From: Mycobacterium simiae
Lineage (GTDB): Bacteria > Actinomycetota > Actinomycetes > Mycobacteriales > Mycobacteriaceae
Length of the DNA stretch: 64,000 nt
Direction: 5' to 3'
Assembly: GCF_010727605.1 (NCBI RefSeq)
Contig: NZ_AP022568.1
Location: forward strand, 2,542,001 to 2,606,000
Shown: positions 51,687 to 61,680 of the stretch, in pieces
How the letters are laid out: each line of letters starts with the position of its first letter
Position numbering within the stretch: position 1 is the first letter of the stretch
Notes under the pieces: generated by a model
Told to the model about the DNA's origin: nothing
Database searches by the model: none
What the model saw: only the letters and a program-made list of their open reading frames with translations
Made by a program: the position numbers and the translations under genes

Positions 51687-53347
51687 GCCTGCCTTTGACC
51701 GGTCGTCGTCTCGGATTCACTCTCGGCGTCGACGGGAGTTTCGGGGACAGCCTCCCGCCGCGGCCGGGCCGGGCGCAACCAGTCCGGCAGCCAGCCCGGC
51801 GGGGCGTCGGGAGCGCGGTCGAACGGCCCGCCCGCCGGATCGTCCACCCGGCCGCCCCAACGCACCAAATCCTCAGCGGGCCGGTAGATCTGGCGAATCA
51901 CCAAAGCGCACAGCGCCACGACCGCGAGATCGCGCAGCAACACCGTTGTGGTGAAGAACTGCTCCGGCAGCGAGCGGTTCGGGTTGCCGTACAGAAAATA
52001 CATCCGCGGTACCCAGACCACCGCGTCGACCGTCATCCACGCCAGCAGCACCCGCCGATGCGGCAATGCCAACACCGCCAGCGGCACCAACCACAGCGAG
52101 AACTGCGGGCTCCACACCTTGTTGGTCAGCAAGAACGCGGCCACGACCAGAAACAGCAGCTGGGCCAGCCGCGGCCGCCGCGGCGCGGTGAGCGCTAGGT
52201 AAGCGATTGCCACACAACAGCTCAGGAACAACACCGCGACCACACCGTTGAGCACCGTCGGTGGCTCCCAGAATCCGAGCTTGGGGTCGAAGCCTCGCCA
52301 GCCGGTGAACGACTTCACCACGTTGTAGATGGAGTCCATGTCGTCGCCGCGGCGGGCGTTGAGCCGGAAAAACTCCGACCAGCCCCGCGGAAACAGCAGC
52401 AGCACAGGCAGGTTGACGGCGGCCCAAGTCAGCGCGGTGGCAACGGCCGTGCGCGCCAGCGTGCCCAGGCGCCCCGTTCGCAGACCCAACACCAGCATCG
52501 GACCCAAAAACAGCAGGGGATACAGCTTGGCCGCCGCGCCCAGTCCGATCAGCACTCCGGCCAGCACCGGCCTCCGCCGCGCCCAGGCCAGCAGGCCGGC
52601 CATTGCGAAACCCGTTGCCAGCGCATCGAAATTGGTGAAGATCTGAAAGATCAGCAGCGGCGAAGCGGCCACCAGCGCGGCATCCCAGATGCGCCGGCCG
52701 GACAACCCCGCCGTGGCCCACACCGTCGCCAGCCAAGCCAGCGCCAGCCCGAAGGCCGCGACGTCGAAGAAGACCACCACCTCGGCGACCACCGGAAGCG
52801 GCGCCATCTTGCTCAGCGCCGTGTAAGTCTTGGCCAGCGCCATCGACACGTACTGATAGACCCCGGTGAGGACGGGATATTCCATATAACGCACCGCGGG
52901 CTTGCCGTCGTAGCGGATCTGCGGCGTCCCGCTGCCATCGGTTTCGACCCAGCTGGACTTGTACGGAAACTTGCCCTGGTTCAACAGTTCCGCGCTATAC
53001 AGGGGGACCGTGTCCGAGTAGCACAATTCGTAGTAGGCGCGCTGGTTGTCCCAGTTTGCGACGCGCTGGTCGCCCGGTCCCGTTCCGGTGCTCTGTAGGC
53101 AGGCCGCCTTCGTCGACCAGCCCAGGGCCATGAATACCAGCGCGATGATGAACATCACCCGCAGCGGGGTCAGTAGCCGGGCCCGGCCGATCAAGGCGTG
53201 CCGTCCCACTGGTCCGCCGATCACGTCGGCGAAGGCGGCGCCCAAAGTGTCGGTGCGGCTTGGGCAATCGCGGTTGTCGGCACTACGCAGATCTTGCGCC
53301 AGCGGCCGCGGTGAAATGGTGGCGCTCTCCCGCTGAGCGCCGGTCAC
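51683..53347 (-). CDS. Integral-membrane glycosyltransferase, GT87/DUF2029 (Rv0051-like)
   Basis: This 554-residue polytopic protein probably transfers a sugar from a polyprenyl-phosphate donor at the outer face of the membrane. Ten or more helices are visible, including VMFIIALVFMALGWSTKA and LFLVVAAFLLTNKVW. The first loop contains acidic and aromatic residues, and AAKLYPLLFLGPMLVLGLR is a GT87 hallmark. A disordered acidic tail follows (about residues 500-554). The GTG at 53347 overlaps the ponA1 stop. Co-transcription with ponA1 hints at a cell-wall role. Confidence 0.88.
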   Translation of the reverse strand: MTGAQRESATISPRPLAQDLRSADNRDCPSRTDTLGAAFADVIGGPVGRHALIGRARLLTPLRVMFIIALVFMALGWSTKAACLQSTGTGPGDQRVANWDNQRAYYELCYSDTVPLYSAELLNQGKFPYKSSWVETDGSGTPQIRYDGKPAVRYMEYPVLTGVYQYVSMALAKTYTALSKMAPLPVVAEVVVFFDVAAFGLALAWLATVWATAGLSGRRIWDAALVAASPLLIFQIFTNFDALATGFAMAGLLAWARRRPVLAGVLIGLGAAAKLYPLLFLGPMLVLGLRTGRLGTLARTAVATALTWAAVNLPVLLLFPRGWSEFFRLNARRGDDMDSIYNVVKSFTGWRGFDPKLGFWEPPTVLNGVVAVLFLSCCVAIAYLALTAPRRPRLAQLLFLVVAAFLLTNKVWSPQFSLWLVPLAVLALPHRRVLLAWMTVDAVVWVPRMYFLYGNPNRSLPEQFFTTTVLLRDLAVVALCALVIRQIYRPAEDLVRWGGRVDDPAGGPFDRAPDAPPGWLPDWLRPARPRREAVPETPVDAESESETTTGQRQA

Positions 53348-55938
53348 GGGGGCGGTTGCCCGAACGGCGGAGCCGGCGGTGCCGGTGGCTGCGGCCCGAA
53401 CGGACCCGAGGGCGCGCCCGGCGGCGGGGGCGGCGCCGCGGTGATCGTGGTCGGTGGTCCGATCGGGATGGTGATGCCCGGGGCCACCTCGATCGTGGGC
53501 TGGATGACGGTCTCCGCCGGCGGGGGCGGCGGCGGAGGTGGTGCAGGCACACCGGCGTAGCCGCCGATCTCGGTCGGCTTGGGGAAGCTCTCGTTGGACG
53601 TGCCCTTCAGGGCACCGTCCATGGTCGCCTTCCAGATGTCTGACGGCAGTCCCGAACCGTAAACCTCTGCGCCCGAAGCGGTTACCAGCGGAACGTTGTC
53701 TTGTACGGTTCCCAGCCAGACCGCCGTCGACAGTGACGGGGTATAGCCGACCATCCACGCGTCCTTGTTGGCCTGGGTGTCGCCCAGCTGCACCGTGCCG
53801 GTCTTGGCCGCCGATGGCCGGCCACCCGAGAGAGCATGGCCGCGCGAATAGGCCGCGATCGGCACCATGGCCGCCGTGGTGTTGTCGGCGACCGCCTTGT
53901 CGATGCGTTGCTCGGCGCCCTTATCGGAATCCCCGGCGTCGAAAAGCACCTGGCCGTCCGCGTTGACGACCTTTTGCACCAGGTGCGGCGGGTGGTACAC
54001 CCCGGACGCGGCCAGCGTGGCGTACGCCGATGCCATGTCGATGGGCCGAGTTTGGTACTGGCCCAGCACGATTCCATTGTTGGGTGGACCGCCCTTGCCG
54101 TCCTCGGACAGTGTGTGCGCAACGCCGGGGAAGCTCTTGGCCACACCGGCCTGGTGTGCGGCATCGGCGACGGCCTGGGGTCCGTTCTTCAGCTTGAGCA
54201 TCAGCCGGTAGTAGGCCGTGTTCAGCGACATCTTGAGCGCTTCGGCGATATTGCAGGTGCCGCAGTTTTCCCCGTCGACGTTGGTGATCTTGATGCCGTC
54301 AACCGTCAGCGGTGAGCTGTCGACCTGGTAGCCCAATCCGATGCCCTGCTGCAGCGCGGCCACCAACGCGAACACCTTGAACGACGACCCGGTCTGCAGC
54401 CCGGCCTGCGCGAAGTCGTAGCCGTTGGCGTCGGGGCCGCCGTAGTACGCGCGCACCGCGCCGGTGCGCGGGTCGATCGACACCACGGCCGAACGCATGT
54501 CGGGGTCCTGGCCGTCGAGGTACTTCGCGACCGCCTTCTCGGCGGCTTGCTGCGCCTTCGGGTCGATTGTGGTGGTGATCTGCAGGCCCTGCGTATTCAA
54601 CGTCTGCTCGTCGATGTTGAACAGCTCCATCAGCTCTTTGGTGACCTGACGTTCGATCAGGCCGTTGGGGCCGGTGGTCTGGTTCTGCGCGCGGGCCAGA
54701 TCGGGCGGCACGGTTTGGGGAAATGTCTGCACGGCACGGTCGTTCGCCGACAGGGCTTTGGTTTCCACCATGCCGTCGAGGACCCAGTTCCACCGCGCCT
54801 CCGCGCCCTTGGGATCCACCGCGGGGTCCAGAGAGGAGGGTCGGCGGATCAGCGCGGCCAATAGCGCGCCCTCGGAGACGGTCAGCTGATCGACGGGTTT
54901 GTCGAAGTACGCCTTCGACGCGGCCGAGATCCCGTAGGCGCCCCGACCGAAGTAGATGATGTTCAGGTAGGCCTGCAGCACGTCGTCTTTGGACCACTCC
55001 CCCGACATCTTGGTGGCGATCACCAGTTCCTTCGCCTTGCGCATCAGGCCGGCGAATCCGTGCTGCGCGGAACCGACCAGCGCGTTCTTGACGTATTGCT
55101 GGGTGATCGTCGAACCGCCTTGCAGGTCGCCATTGCCGAACAGGTTGTTCTCTACGGCCCGCGCGAAGCCGGTGAAGTCGAATCCCGGATTCGAGTAGAA
55201 GTTGCGATCTTCGGCCGCAATGACGGCCTGGCGCACGTGCACGGGCACTTGGCTGATGTTGACGTCGATCCGGTTACCCTCGGGCGGAACAATTTTCGCG
55301 ATTTCCGAGCCGTCGCTGGCCAGTATGGTCGACACCTGGTTGGTGCGGATGTTGCCCGGTTTGGGAATGTCGACGATGAAATACGCCATCGTGAAGGTGA
55401 CGATCGGCAACAACACCAACACCACCGCGGTGAGGTAGGCGGCCCGGCGCACCCAGCGCCAGTTGATCTGCTCGACCCAGCGCCAGTCCAGCCCCGAGCC
55501 GGGGCCGCGGCGGTGCGGCTGGTCCGGACCGCCCGCTGCGCCGGGACGCCGCGGTGGCGGCGGTCCTTGCGGGGGGCGCGGCGGTGGCGGGCCGCTCGGG
55601 CGCCGTGGTGCCGTCGCCGCGCGGCCGTCGAGTGCGGCCTTCACCTCGTCGAGGGCGGCACGCGAACCGGGCTTTGCCGGTGGACCGGCCAGCGCGGCCC
55701 GCACCTCGTCGAGGGGATCGGAACGCCGCGGCGACCGGTCGTCGACCACCGGCGGCAGGATCGTCGTCATCCGGTCGTCCGGCGCCACCCTGCGCCGGTG
55801 TCCGGCATCGCCGCGTTGACCCGGGCGATCGCTATCGTCCGGACGGTTGGGAGTGCCATGTTCGCCGATTCGCTCAGCCAGACCGTCAACCCCGCTCGGG
55901 TCATCGGGCGACTGATCGTGGCGCCCCTCGTTATTCAA
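53344..55938 (-). CDS. ponA1: Bifunctional penicillin-binding protein PonA1
   Basis: This PBP1A-type synthase is up to 864 residues. A long cytoplasmic region holds two LDEVRAAL/LDEVKAAL repeats and Pro-rich tracts. One TM lies at about residues 165-188. The GT51 domain has EDRNF (243-247) and GGSTITQQYVKNAL. The transpeptidase domain has TGSSFKVF, SLN (KMSLNTAYY) and KTGT (SAAKTGTVQ). The tail is Pro-rich and may contact RipA or the wall. The start is uncertain: TTG at 55938 overlaps the DUF5318 gene by eight bases, and ATG at 55770 would shorten the tail by 56 residues. Confidence 0.95.
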   Translation of the reverse strand: MNNEGRHDQSPDDPSGVDGLAERIGEHGTPNRPDDSDRPGQRGDAGHRRRVAPDDRMTTILPPVVDDRSPRRSDPLDEVRAALAGPPAKPGSRAALDEVKAALDGRAATAPRRPSGPPPPRPPQGPPPPRRPGAAGGPDQPHRRGPGSGLDWRWVEQINWRWVRRAAYLTAVVLVLLPIVTFTMAYFIVDIPKPGNIRTNQVSTILASDGSEIAKIVPPEGNRIDVNISQVPVHVRQAVIAAEDRNFYSNPGFDFTGFARAVENNLFGNGDLQGGSTITQQYVKNALVGSAQHGFAGLMRKAKELVIATKMSGEWSKDDVLQAYLNIIYFGRGAYGISAASKAYFDKPVDQLTVSEGALLAALIRRPSSLDPAVDPKGAEARWNWVLDGMVETKALSANDRAVQTFPQTVPPDLARAQNQTTGPNGLIERQVTKELMELFNIDEQTLNTQGLQITTTIDPKAQQAAEKAVAKYLDGQDPDMRSAVVSIDPRTGAVRAYYGGPDANGYDFAQAGLQTGSSFKVFALVAALQQGIGLGYQVDSSPLTVDGIKITNVDGENCGTCNIAEALKMSLNTAYYRLMLKLKNGPQAVADAAHQAGVAKSFPGVAHTLSEDGKGGPPNNGIVLGQYQTRPIDMASAYATLAASGVYHPPHLVQKVVNADGQVLFDAGDSDKGAEQRIDKAVADNTTAAMVPIAAYSRGHALSGGRPSAAKTGTVQLGDTQANKDAWMVGYTPSLSTAVWLGTVQDNVPLVTASGAEVYGSGLPSDIWKATMDGALKGTSNESFPKPTEIGGYAGVPAPPPPPPPPAETVIQPTIEVAPGITIPIGPPTTITAAPPPPPGAPSGPFGPQPPAPPAPPFGQPPP

Positions 55939-56365
55939 TGGCCGTGCGGGCGCCGTTGCGTGCCGTCCGCGAGGACCGGGTTCCCTTGGGCGAGGGTGCC
56001 GGACGCTCCGCGCCGAGCACGTACGACTTGACTAGGTGATTCCAGCTGCATGTCCGGCAAACCTCGACGACGTGGACCGAGAACTCGTCGAACTTGCTCG
56101 CCAACATGACCAACTCTTCTGCCGTGCGGGCCGAACCGGACACGGCACCGAGGTGATCGCCGAACACCCAGGAGACCAGCGTGAGCTGTTCCTTCCGGCA
56201 GATCGGGCACATCGTCTGGCTGGTTTTGCCATGAAACTTCGCGGCGCGCAGCAAATACGGGTTGGCGTCACAGACCTCGGACACACCCGTGCGGCCCGAG
56301 TACACCTCGGCCAGCAGTGAGCGCCGCCGAAGCGCATAGTCCACCACCTGTCGCTGCAGTCGCAC
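55931..56365 (-). CDS. DUF5318 protein (Rv0049-like)
   Basis: This 144-residue protein starts with GTG at 56365 (VRLQRQVVDYALRRRSLLAEVYSG). It contains CPICRKEQLTLVSWVFGDHLGAVSGSART and CRTCSWNHLVKSYVLG. The two CxxC pairs suggest a zinc knuckle. The C-terminus is basic and Ser/Arg-rich. Function is unknown; its link with ponA1 is conserved in mycobacteria, and it overlaps ponA1 by eight bases when the TTG start is used. Confidence 0.88.
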   Translation of the reverse strand: MRLQRQVVDYALRRRSLLAEVYSGRTGVSEVCDANPYLLRAAKFHGKTSQTMCPICRKEQLTLVSWVFGDHLGAVSGSARTAEELVMLASKFDEFSVHVVEVCRTCSWNHLVKSYVLGAERPAPSPKGTRSSRTARNGARTAIE

Positions 56366-56465
56366 GTTGACCAGAGTACGTCGCCGTCGGCACCGCCGAT
56401 ACGCAACCAATGCCGTCCGCGCCGCTGCGCCGCGCGAACACCCGGGGACTTCTACGATCATCCCC

Positions 56466-57338
56466 ATGGCGAAATGGCTGGGCGCACCACTTGGCGGCGG
56501 TGTGACGACCGCGACCCGCGCCAAAGACACCGACCGACAAGAGACCTGCACGCTGCTCGACAACGCGCTGGCCGACGGCGAACTGTCCGGCGAGGAACAC
56601 CGCGAGCGCATCCGCAGGGCCACCAACGCGGTGACGCTCGGAGATCTCAAACAGCTCCTGTCCGATCTGCAGGGCAACCACACACCGGCGCGGCTGCGCG
56701 CGAGCAAAGTCGTGCCCCGGGTCGGCGGACGCGGTATCGCGATCGCCGCGTTGGTGGTGTCGGTGCTCTTCGGCATGGGGCTGGGCTGGGGCCTGTATGG
56801 AAACACCAGCTCGCCGCTGGACTTCACCAGCGATCCGGGCGCCAAGCCCGACGGGATCGCGCCGGTGGTGCTGACCCCGCCCAAGCAGCTGCACTCGCTC
56901 GGCGGCCTCACCGGGCTGCTGGAACAGGCTCGGAAGAAATTCGGCGACACCATCGGCTACCGGCTGCTGGTCTACCCCACCTACGCCAGCTTCTATCGCC
57001 CGGACCCGACCGACGACCGCCGCGTGCTGGACTACGACTACCGCGGCGGCTGGGACGACCCGACGACCTCCGCCAAGTCGGATCCCAAGGCCGTCGCGGC
57101 CGACCTGAGCAAGTTCGACGTCAAAGCCGCGGTCGGCATCTTGCGCGGGGCTCCCGAGACGCTGGGCATCAAGACCTCGGACGTTAAATCCACGTATCTG
57201 ATCGTTGAACCCGCCAAGGACCCGACCGCGCCGGGAGCTTTGACCCTGTCGGTGTACGTATCCAGCGATTACGGCAGCGGTTCCATCGATTTCGCTGGTG
57301 ACGGCACTACCAAACGGGTGAGTTACCCCTCCAGCTGA
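56466..57338 (+). CDS. DUF1707 membrane protein (Rv0048c-like)
   Basis: This 290-residue protein has an N-terminal DUF1707 helical domain at about residues 18-68 (TCTLLDNALADGELSGEEHRERI, then AVTLGDLKQLLSDLQ) and one TM at about 88-110 (IAIAALVVSVLFGMGLGWGLYG). A large extracytoplasmic domain follows (YRLLVYPTYASFYRPD, VLDYDYRGGWDDP). The ATG at 56466 is preferred since the upstream extension is basic and unlike the family. It is divergent from DUF5318 and likely anchors a surface domain near the PonA1 machinery. Confidence 0.88.
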   Translation: MAKWLGAPLGGGVTTATRAKDTDRQETCTLLDNALADGELSGEEHRERIRRATNAVTLGDLKQLLSDLQGNHTPARLRASKVVPRVGGRGIAIAALVVSVLFGMGLGWGLYGNTSSPLDFTSDPGAKPDGIAPVVLTPPKQLHSLGGLTGLLEQARKKFGDTIGYRLLVYPTYASFYRPDPTDDRRVLDYDYRGGWDDPTTSAKSDPKAVAADLSKFDVKAAVGILRGAPETLGIKTSDVKSTYLIVEPAKDPTAPGALTLSVYVSSDYGSGSIDFAGDGTTKRVSYPSS

Positions 57339-57481
57339 TCCGGGCTGCCCCGCCTTGCGGACGGGTTTTGCCGTGATTAACCGCACGCCAACATTCGGTA
57401 GTGTTGTGGCAAATATATCGACCCGATACGATGCTGCGAGGCGTCGGCCCGTCGTAACAGCCGTGCAGAGGAGGTGACTCG

Positions 57482-58024
57482 ATGCTGGAACTCGCCATCC
57501 TTGGCCTGCTCATCGAGTCGCCGATGCACGGCTACGAGTTGCGCAAGCGGCTGACTGGCCTTCTCGGCGCGTTCCGTGCGTTTTCCTACGGTTCGCTCTA
57601 TCCGGCGCTGCGGCGCATGCAGGCGGATGGGTTGATCGCCGAGAACGCCGCGCCGGCCGGTACCCCGGTCCGGCGTGCCCGCCGGGTCTACGAACTAACG
57701 GAGAAGGGTCGCCAGCGTTTCGCCGAGCTGGTGGCCGACACCGGCCCGCACAACTACACCGACGACGGTTTCGGGGTGCATCTGGCCTTCTTCAACCGGA
57801 CTCCGGCAGAAGCGCGGATGCGCATTCTCGAGGGCCGCCGCCGGCAGGTCGAGGAGCGCCGGGAGGGCTTGCGTGAAGCCGTGGCGCGGGCCAGCAGCTC
57901 ACTCGACCGCTATACCCGGCAGCTTCATCAGCTCGGGCTCGAGTCCAGCGAGCGCGAAGTGAAGTGGCTCAACGAGCTGATCGCCGCGGAACGGGCAGCA
58001 CCCGGGCTCACCGAGCAGACATAA
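57482..58024 (+). CDS. PadR-family regulator (Rv0047c-like)
   Basis: This 180-residue regulator has a PadR winged helix (MLELAILGLLIESPMHGYELRKRL, FSYGSLYPALRRMQADGLI) followed by a C-terminal helical coiled-coil dimer region (about residues 110-170). The AGGAGGTGACTCG before ATG 57482 is a strong ribosome-binding site. It sits 128 bases before ino1, so it may regulate it. Confidence 0.92.
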   Translation: MLELAILGLLIESPMHGYELRKRLTGLLGAFRAFSYGSLYPALRRMQADGLIAENAAPAGTPVRRARRVYELTEKGRQRFAELVADTGPHNYTDDGFGVHLAFFNRTPAEARMRILEGRRRQVEERREGLREAVARASSSLDRYTRQLHQLGLESSEREVKWLNELIAAERAAPGLTEQT

Positions 58025-58152
58025 CCCCGCCAGACCCAACCAGACCCCTCGCAGGACCAGCACGACCCCGCACCACCCGGTACGACCCCCAACAAATCCC
58101 AAGCCCAACAGCCACCCACCGGACATAGGTAATTAGGTAAGGAGAACGCCCT

Positions 58153-59250
58153 ATGACTCAGCACAACGCTTCGCAGGCGTCGACCGAGGTACGAGTCGCC
58201 ATTGTCGGCGTCGGTAACTGCGCGTCGTCGCTGGTTCAGGGCGTGCAGTACTACTACGACGCGGACGAGAACAGCACCGTGCCCGGCCTGATGCACGTGA
58301 AGTTCGGCCGCTACCACGTCCGCGACGTCAAGTTCGTCGCCGCGTTCGACGTCGACGCCAAGAAGGTCGGCTTCGACCTGTCCGAGGCCATCTTCGCGTC
58401 AGAGAACAACACGATCAAGATCGCCGACGTGCCGCCGACCAACGTGACGGTGCAGCGCGGCCCGACCCTCGACGGCATCGGCAAGTACTACGCCGACACC
58501 ATCGAGGTGTCCGACGCCGACCCCGTCGATGTGGTCCAGGTGCTCAAGGACAACCAGGTCGACGTGCTGGTGTCCTACCTGCCGGTGGGCTCGGAGGAGG
58601 CCGACAAGTTCTACGCCCAATGCGCCATCGACGCGAACGTCGCGTTCGTCAACGCGCTGCCGGTGTTCATCGCCTCCGACCCGGTGTGGGCCAAGAAGTT
58701 CGCCGATGCCGGCGTCCCGATCGTCGGTGACGACATCAAGAGCCAGGTCGGCGCGACGATCACCCACCGCGTGATGGCCAAGCTGTTCGAGGACCGCGGC
58801 GTGCAGCTGGACCGCACCATGCAGCTCAACGTCGGCGGCAACATGGACTTCCTCAACATGCTGGAGCGGGAGCGGCTGGAGTCCAAGAAGATCTCCAAGA
58901 CCCAGGCCGTCACCAGCAACGTGCAGCGCGAGTTCAAGACCAAGGACGTGCACATCGGCCCGTCCGACCACGTCGGCTGGCTCGACGACCGCAAGTGGGC
59001 CTACGTGCGGCTGGAGGGTCGCGCGTTCGGCGACGTGCCGCTGAACCTCGAGTACAAGCTCGAGGTGTGGGACTCGCCGAACTCGGCGGGCGTCATCATC
59101 GACGCCGTACGGGCGGCCAAGATCGCCAAGGACCGCGGCATCGGCGGCCCGGTGGTGCCGGCGTCGGCGTACCTGATGAAGAGCCCGCCGCAGCAGCTGC
59201 CCGACGACATCGCGCGCACCCAGCTCGAAGAGTTCATCATCTCGGGCTAA
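58153..59250 (+). CDS. ino1: Inositol-1-phosphate synthase
   Basis: This 365-residue NAD-dependent enzyme makes L-myo-inositol 1-phosphate from glucose 6-phosphate, feeding phosphatidylinositol, mannosylated lipids and mycothiol. The NAD motif is [13 protein letters not shown], and the active-site region is [16 protein letters not shown] followed by [16 protein letters not shown] lies eight bases upstream of the ATG. Length and neighbours match Rv0046c. A hairpin follows 25 bases after the stop. Confidence 0.97.
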   Translation: MTQHNASQASTEVRVAIVGVGNCASSLVQGVQYYYDADENSTVPGLMHVKFGRYHVRDVKFVAAFDVDAKKVGFDLSEAIFASENNTIKIADVPPTNVTVQRGPTLDGIGKYYADTIEVSDADPVDVVQVLKDNQVDVLVSYLPVGSEEADKFYAQCAIDANVAFVNALPVFIASDPVWAKKFADAGVPIVGDDIKSQVGATITHRVMAKLFEDRGVQLDRTMQLNVGGNMDFLNMLERERLESKKISKTQAVTSNVQREFKTKDVHIGPSDHVGWLDDRKWAYVRLEGRAFGDVPLNLEYKLEVWDSPNSAGVIIDAVRAAKIAKDRGIGGPVVPASAYLMKSPPQQLPDDIARTQLEEFIISG

Positions 59251-59275
59251 CGACCTTCTCCACCGTCGAGTGTGG

Positions 59276-59315
59276 GCCCTAGGGACGAATTCGGGCGCGG
59301 TCCCGTACCTAGGGC
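59276..59315 (+). terminator. Hairpin downstream of ino1
   Basis: GCCCTAGG (59276-59283) and CCTAGGGC (59308-59315) are perfectly complementary around a 24-base loop that contains a further GGGAC/GTCCC pair. No T run follows, so it is a weak intrinsic terminator candidate; it could also be a regulatory element before the LLM gene. Confidence 0.5.
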
Positions 59316-59382
59316 GCACATTCGGCGCATCGTCTCGAAATCATCGACATAGCGCTGTGCGAGTGCTTAGCATCATCTCTCG

Positions 59383-60510
59383 ATGCACGTTCAGCCCGCC
59401 GCGTTCCTGCGCACCACCCTGCCCCTGGATCTGTCGCGCCTCGGCGACCTCGACGGTGGGCGCTACCACTCGATCTGGCTGCCCGACCACATGGTCAGCT
59501 TTTGGCCCGACTCGATCTGGACACCCGAATTCACCGACCTCGCCACCGCGTCGCCGTCCCCGCATCGCCACCTCGACGGCCTGGCGGTGGCGGCGGCCGC
59601 CGCCGTCCTCACCGAGCGGGTGCCGTTGGTCAGTGCCGTGGTCGACACGGTGCGGCGCCATCCGGCCCTACTCGCCCAGACTGCGCTGACCATCGACCAC
59701 CTCGCCAAGGGCCGATTCATCCTTGGCCTGGGCAGCGGCGAGAGCGAGAACACGCTGCCGTACGGCTTCGATTTCGCCCGCCCGGTCAGCCGATTCGAGG
59801 AGGCGCTGACGGTCATCCGGCTGCTCTGGGAAAGCGACGGGCCCGTCGACTTCGACGGGCAGTTCTACACACTGCGGCACGCGCGGCTGGACACCGAGCC
59901 GTATCAGGGTCGGCATCCACAGATCTGGATTGGGGCCAGCGGTCCGCGCATGCTCGACATCGCCGGCCGCCACGCCGACGGCTGGTGGCCCGCCGGTGCT
60001 TGGACACCGGAGCACTACGCCGAGATGCTCTCGGCGGTAAGGACTTCCGCCGAGCGCGCCGGGCGCGACCCGATGGCGATCACACCGGGCTTCATGCAGG
60101 TGTGCCTGATCGGCGCCGACGACGCCGCCCTGGCCGAGATCGTGCAGGCACCGCTGGTGACGGCGTTTCTGCTGCAGGTATCGGCAAAGACCCTGCGGGG
60201 CTTCGGGTTTGAGCATCCGATGGGTGAGAACTGGCGCGGGTTCCAAGACATCGACCCCGCGGTGCTCACCCGCGAGCGGATCCTGGCCTTCCTCGACGAC
60301 GCGCAGCCCGAAATGCTGCTGGCCGTCGTCCCGCACGGCACCCCGGGCGAGGTGGCGAAGATCATCAAGACGTACGTTGACGCAGGGTTGCGAGTCCCGA
60401 AAATCCTCGACTACGGCGCCATGGCCGGGCTGGCCTACGCCGAATCGTCGGCCGCGAATGTCCGTGCCGCAGAAGACGAGTTGTTGCGGCTGTGCGGAGA
60501 CGTGTCGTGA
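59383..60510 (+). CDS. LLM-class flavin/F420-dependent oxidoreductase
   Basis: This 375-residue luciferase-like enzyme has HSIWLPDHMVSFWPDSIWTPE, LAVAAAAAVLTERVPLVSAV, TIDHLAKGRFILGLGSGESENTLPYGFD (quoted in parts), HPQIWIGASGPRML and ADGWWPAGAW. Mycobacterial members typically use F420. It is the first gene of a four-gene run joined by GTGA-type overlaps. M. tuberculosis also has an LLM gene near here (Rv0044c), but on the other side of the Rv0045c hydrolase gene and with no sulfotransferase. Confidence 0.88.
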   Translation: MHVQPAAFLRTTLPLDLSRLGDLDGGRYHSIWLPDHMVSFWPDSIWTPEFTDLATASPSPHRHLDGLAVAAAAAVLTERVPLVSAVVDTVRRHPALLAQTALTIDHLAKGRFILGLGSGESENTLPYGFDFARPVSRFEEALTVIRLLWESDGPVDFDGQFYTLRHARLDTEPYQGRHPQIWIGASGPRMLDIAGRHADGWWPAGAWTPEHYAEMLSAVRTSAERAGRDPMAITPGFMQVCLIGADDAALAEIVQAPLVTAFLLQVSAKTLRGFGFEHPMGENWRGFQDIDPAVLTRERILAFLDDAQPEMLLAVVPHGTPGEVAKIIKTYVDAGLRVPKILDYGAMAGLAYAESSAANVRAAEDELLRLCGDVS

Positions 60511-61676
60511 CCGCCCGGCTGGACGCCGCCGAACTGCTGCGCGCCGCCGAGGCCGCAACCGGATTACACGACTACGGCGACCCCACATTGCCCGAACGAT
60601 TCGCCGCCGCCGCCGACCACCTGAATGCCTTGGGCCTGGACGCCGACGGCGTCCGGGCCGCCGAGGGGGTGTGCCGGTGGTTACTGACGTCGCGGTTGGA
60701 GTTCATCGAGGACCGCAACCGTTACCCCATCGGCGACGAGACCATCGCGGCACCGATGTTCGTCACCGGCGAACCCCGTTCCGGCACAACGCTGATGCAC
60801 GCGTTGATGGCCGTCGATCCGCATGCGCGGGCACTGCGCTTCTGGGAGGTGATGTATCCGTCGCCGCCGCCGGGTCTGGCCGCGGCCGACGATCCCCGCC
60901 GTGCCCACGCCGACGCGGACTGGCGCGAGATCAACGCGAAGCTGCCCAAGTGGCTGCACAGTCATCCGTACAACGACATGCTCGGCGACGGACTCCCCGA
61001 GGACGAACGCACCTGGGCGTTCGACTTCCGGGTCATGACGCCGACGGCATGGTGGCGGGTGCCGATGCAGTCACTGGTCGCCGGTCTGGCCACCGATCCG
61101 GCGGCCCAATACCGGCTGCACAAGGCGATGCTGCAGCAGCTGCAGTACCAGCGACCACGAAAGTACTGGGTGCTAAAGGGTTTTCACGGGTTCCGGCTCA
61201 AAGAGCTATTCGAAGAATACCCCGATGCGACCCTGGTCTGGCTGCACCGCGACCCGGTGCAGGTCGCGGCGTCGCGCACGATGATGATGGCCGACATCGC
61301 CGAGGGAATGGTCGGCGATGTCGACCTGCACGCCCTGGCGAAGATACATCTGGAACTGACCCGCGCCGGCGTCGCCAACACCATGAGCAATCCCATGGTG
61401 GACGACCCGCGCATCCTGCACGTCCGCTACACCGACTTCATCGCCGACCCGATCGCGACCGTGCGGCGCTACTACCGGTTCGCCGGCCGCCGGGTCACAC
61501 CGGATGCCGAGGTCGCGATGCGTGATTACCTGGCCAACAATCGCGGCGACCGTTACGGCAAGTTCCGGTACTCCACCCAGTTGTTGGTCGACATCGGCGA
61601 GAGCCTCGACGCATTGCACACCGAGTTCCGGCCGTTCCGTGCGCGCTTCGGCGTCGAGATCGAGAATCGCGGCTGA
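60507..61676 (+). CDS. PAPS-dependent sulfotransferase family protein
   Basis: This 389-residue protein has the 5'-phosphosulfate-binding loop FVTGEPRSGTTLMHALMAVD and the 3'-phosphate motif WLHRDPVQVAASRTMMM. The catalytic His is expected in PYNDMLGDG or near HSHPY. Large sulfotransferases of this type modify lipids or sterols in mycobacteria. The GTG at 60507 overlaps the LLM stop (GTGA). Whether it transfers a sulfate or only uses the fold is not decided. Confidence 0.85.
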   Translation: MTARLDAAELLRAAEAATGLHDYGDPTLPERFAAAADHLNALGLDADGVRAAEGVCRWLLTSRLEFIEDRNRYPIGDETIAAPMFVTGEPRSGTTLMHALMAVDPHARALRFWEVMYPSPPPGLAAADDPRRAHADADWREINAKLPKWLHSHPYNDMLGDGLPEDERTWAFDFRVMTPTAWWRVPMQSLVAGLATDPAAQYRLHKAMLQQLQYQRPRKYWVLKGFHGFRLKELFEEYPDATLVWLHRDPVQVAASRTMMMADIAEGMVGDVDLHALAKIHLELTRAGVANTMSNPMVDDPRILHVRYTDFIADPIATVRRYYRFAGRRVTPDAEVAMRDYLANNRGDRYGKFRYSTQLLVDIGESLDALHTEFRPFRARFGVEIENRG

Positions 61677-61680
61677 TCCG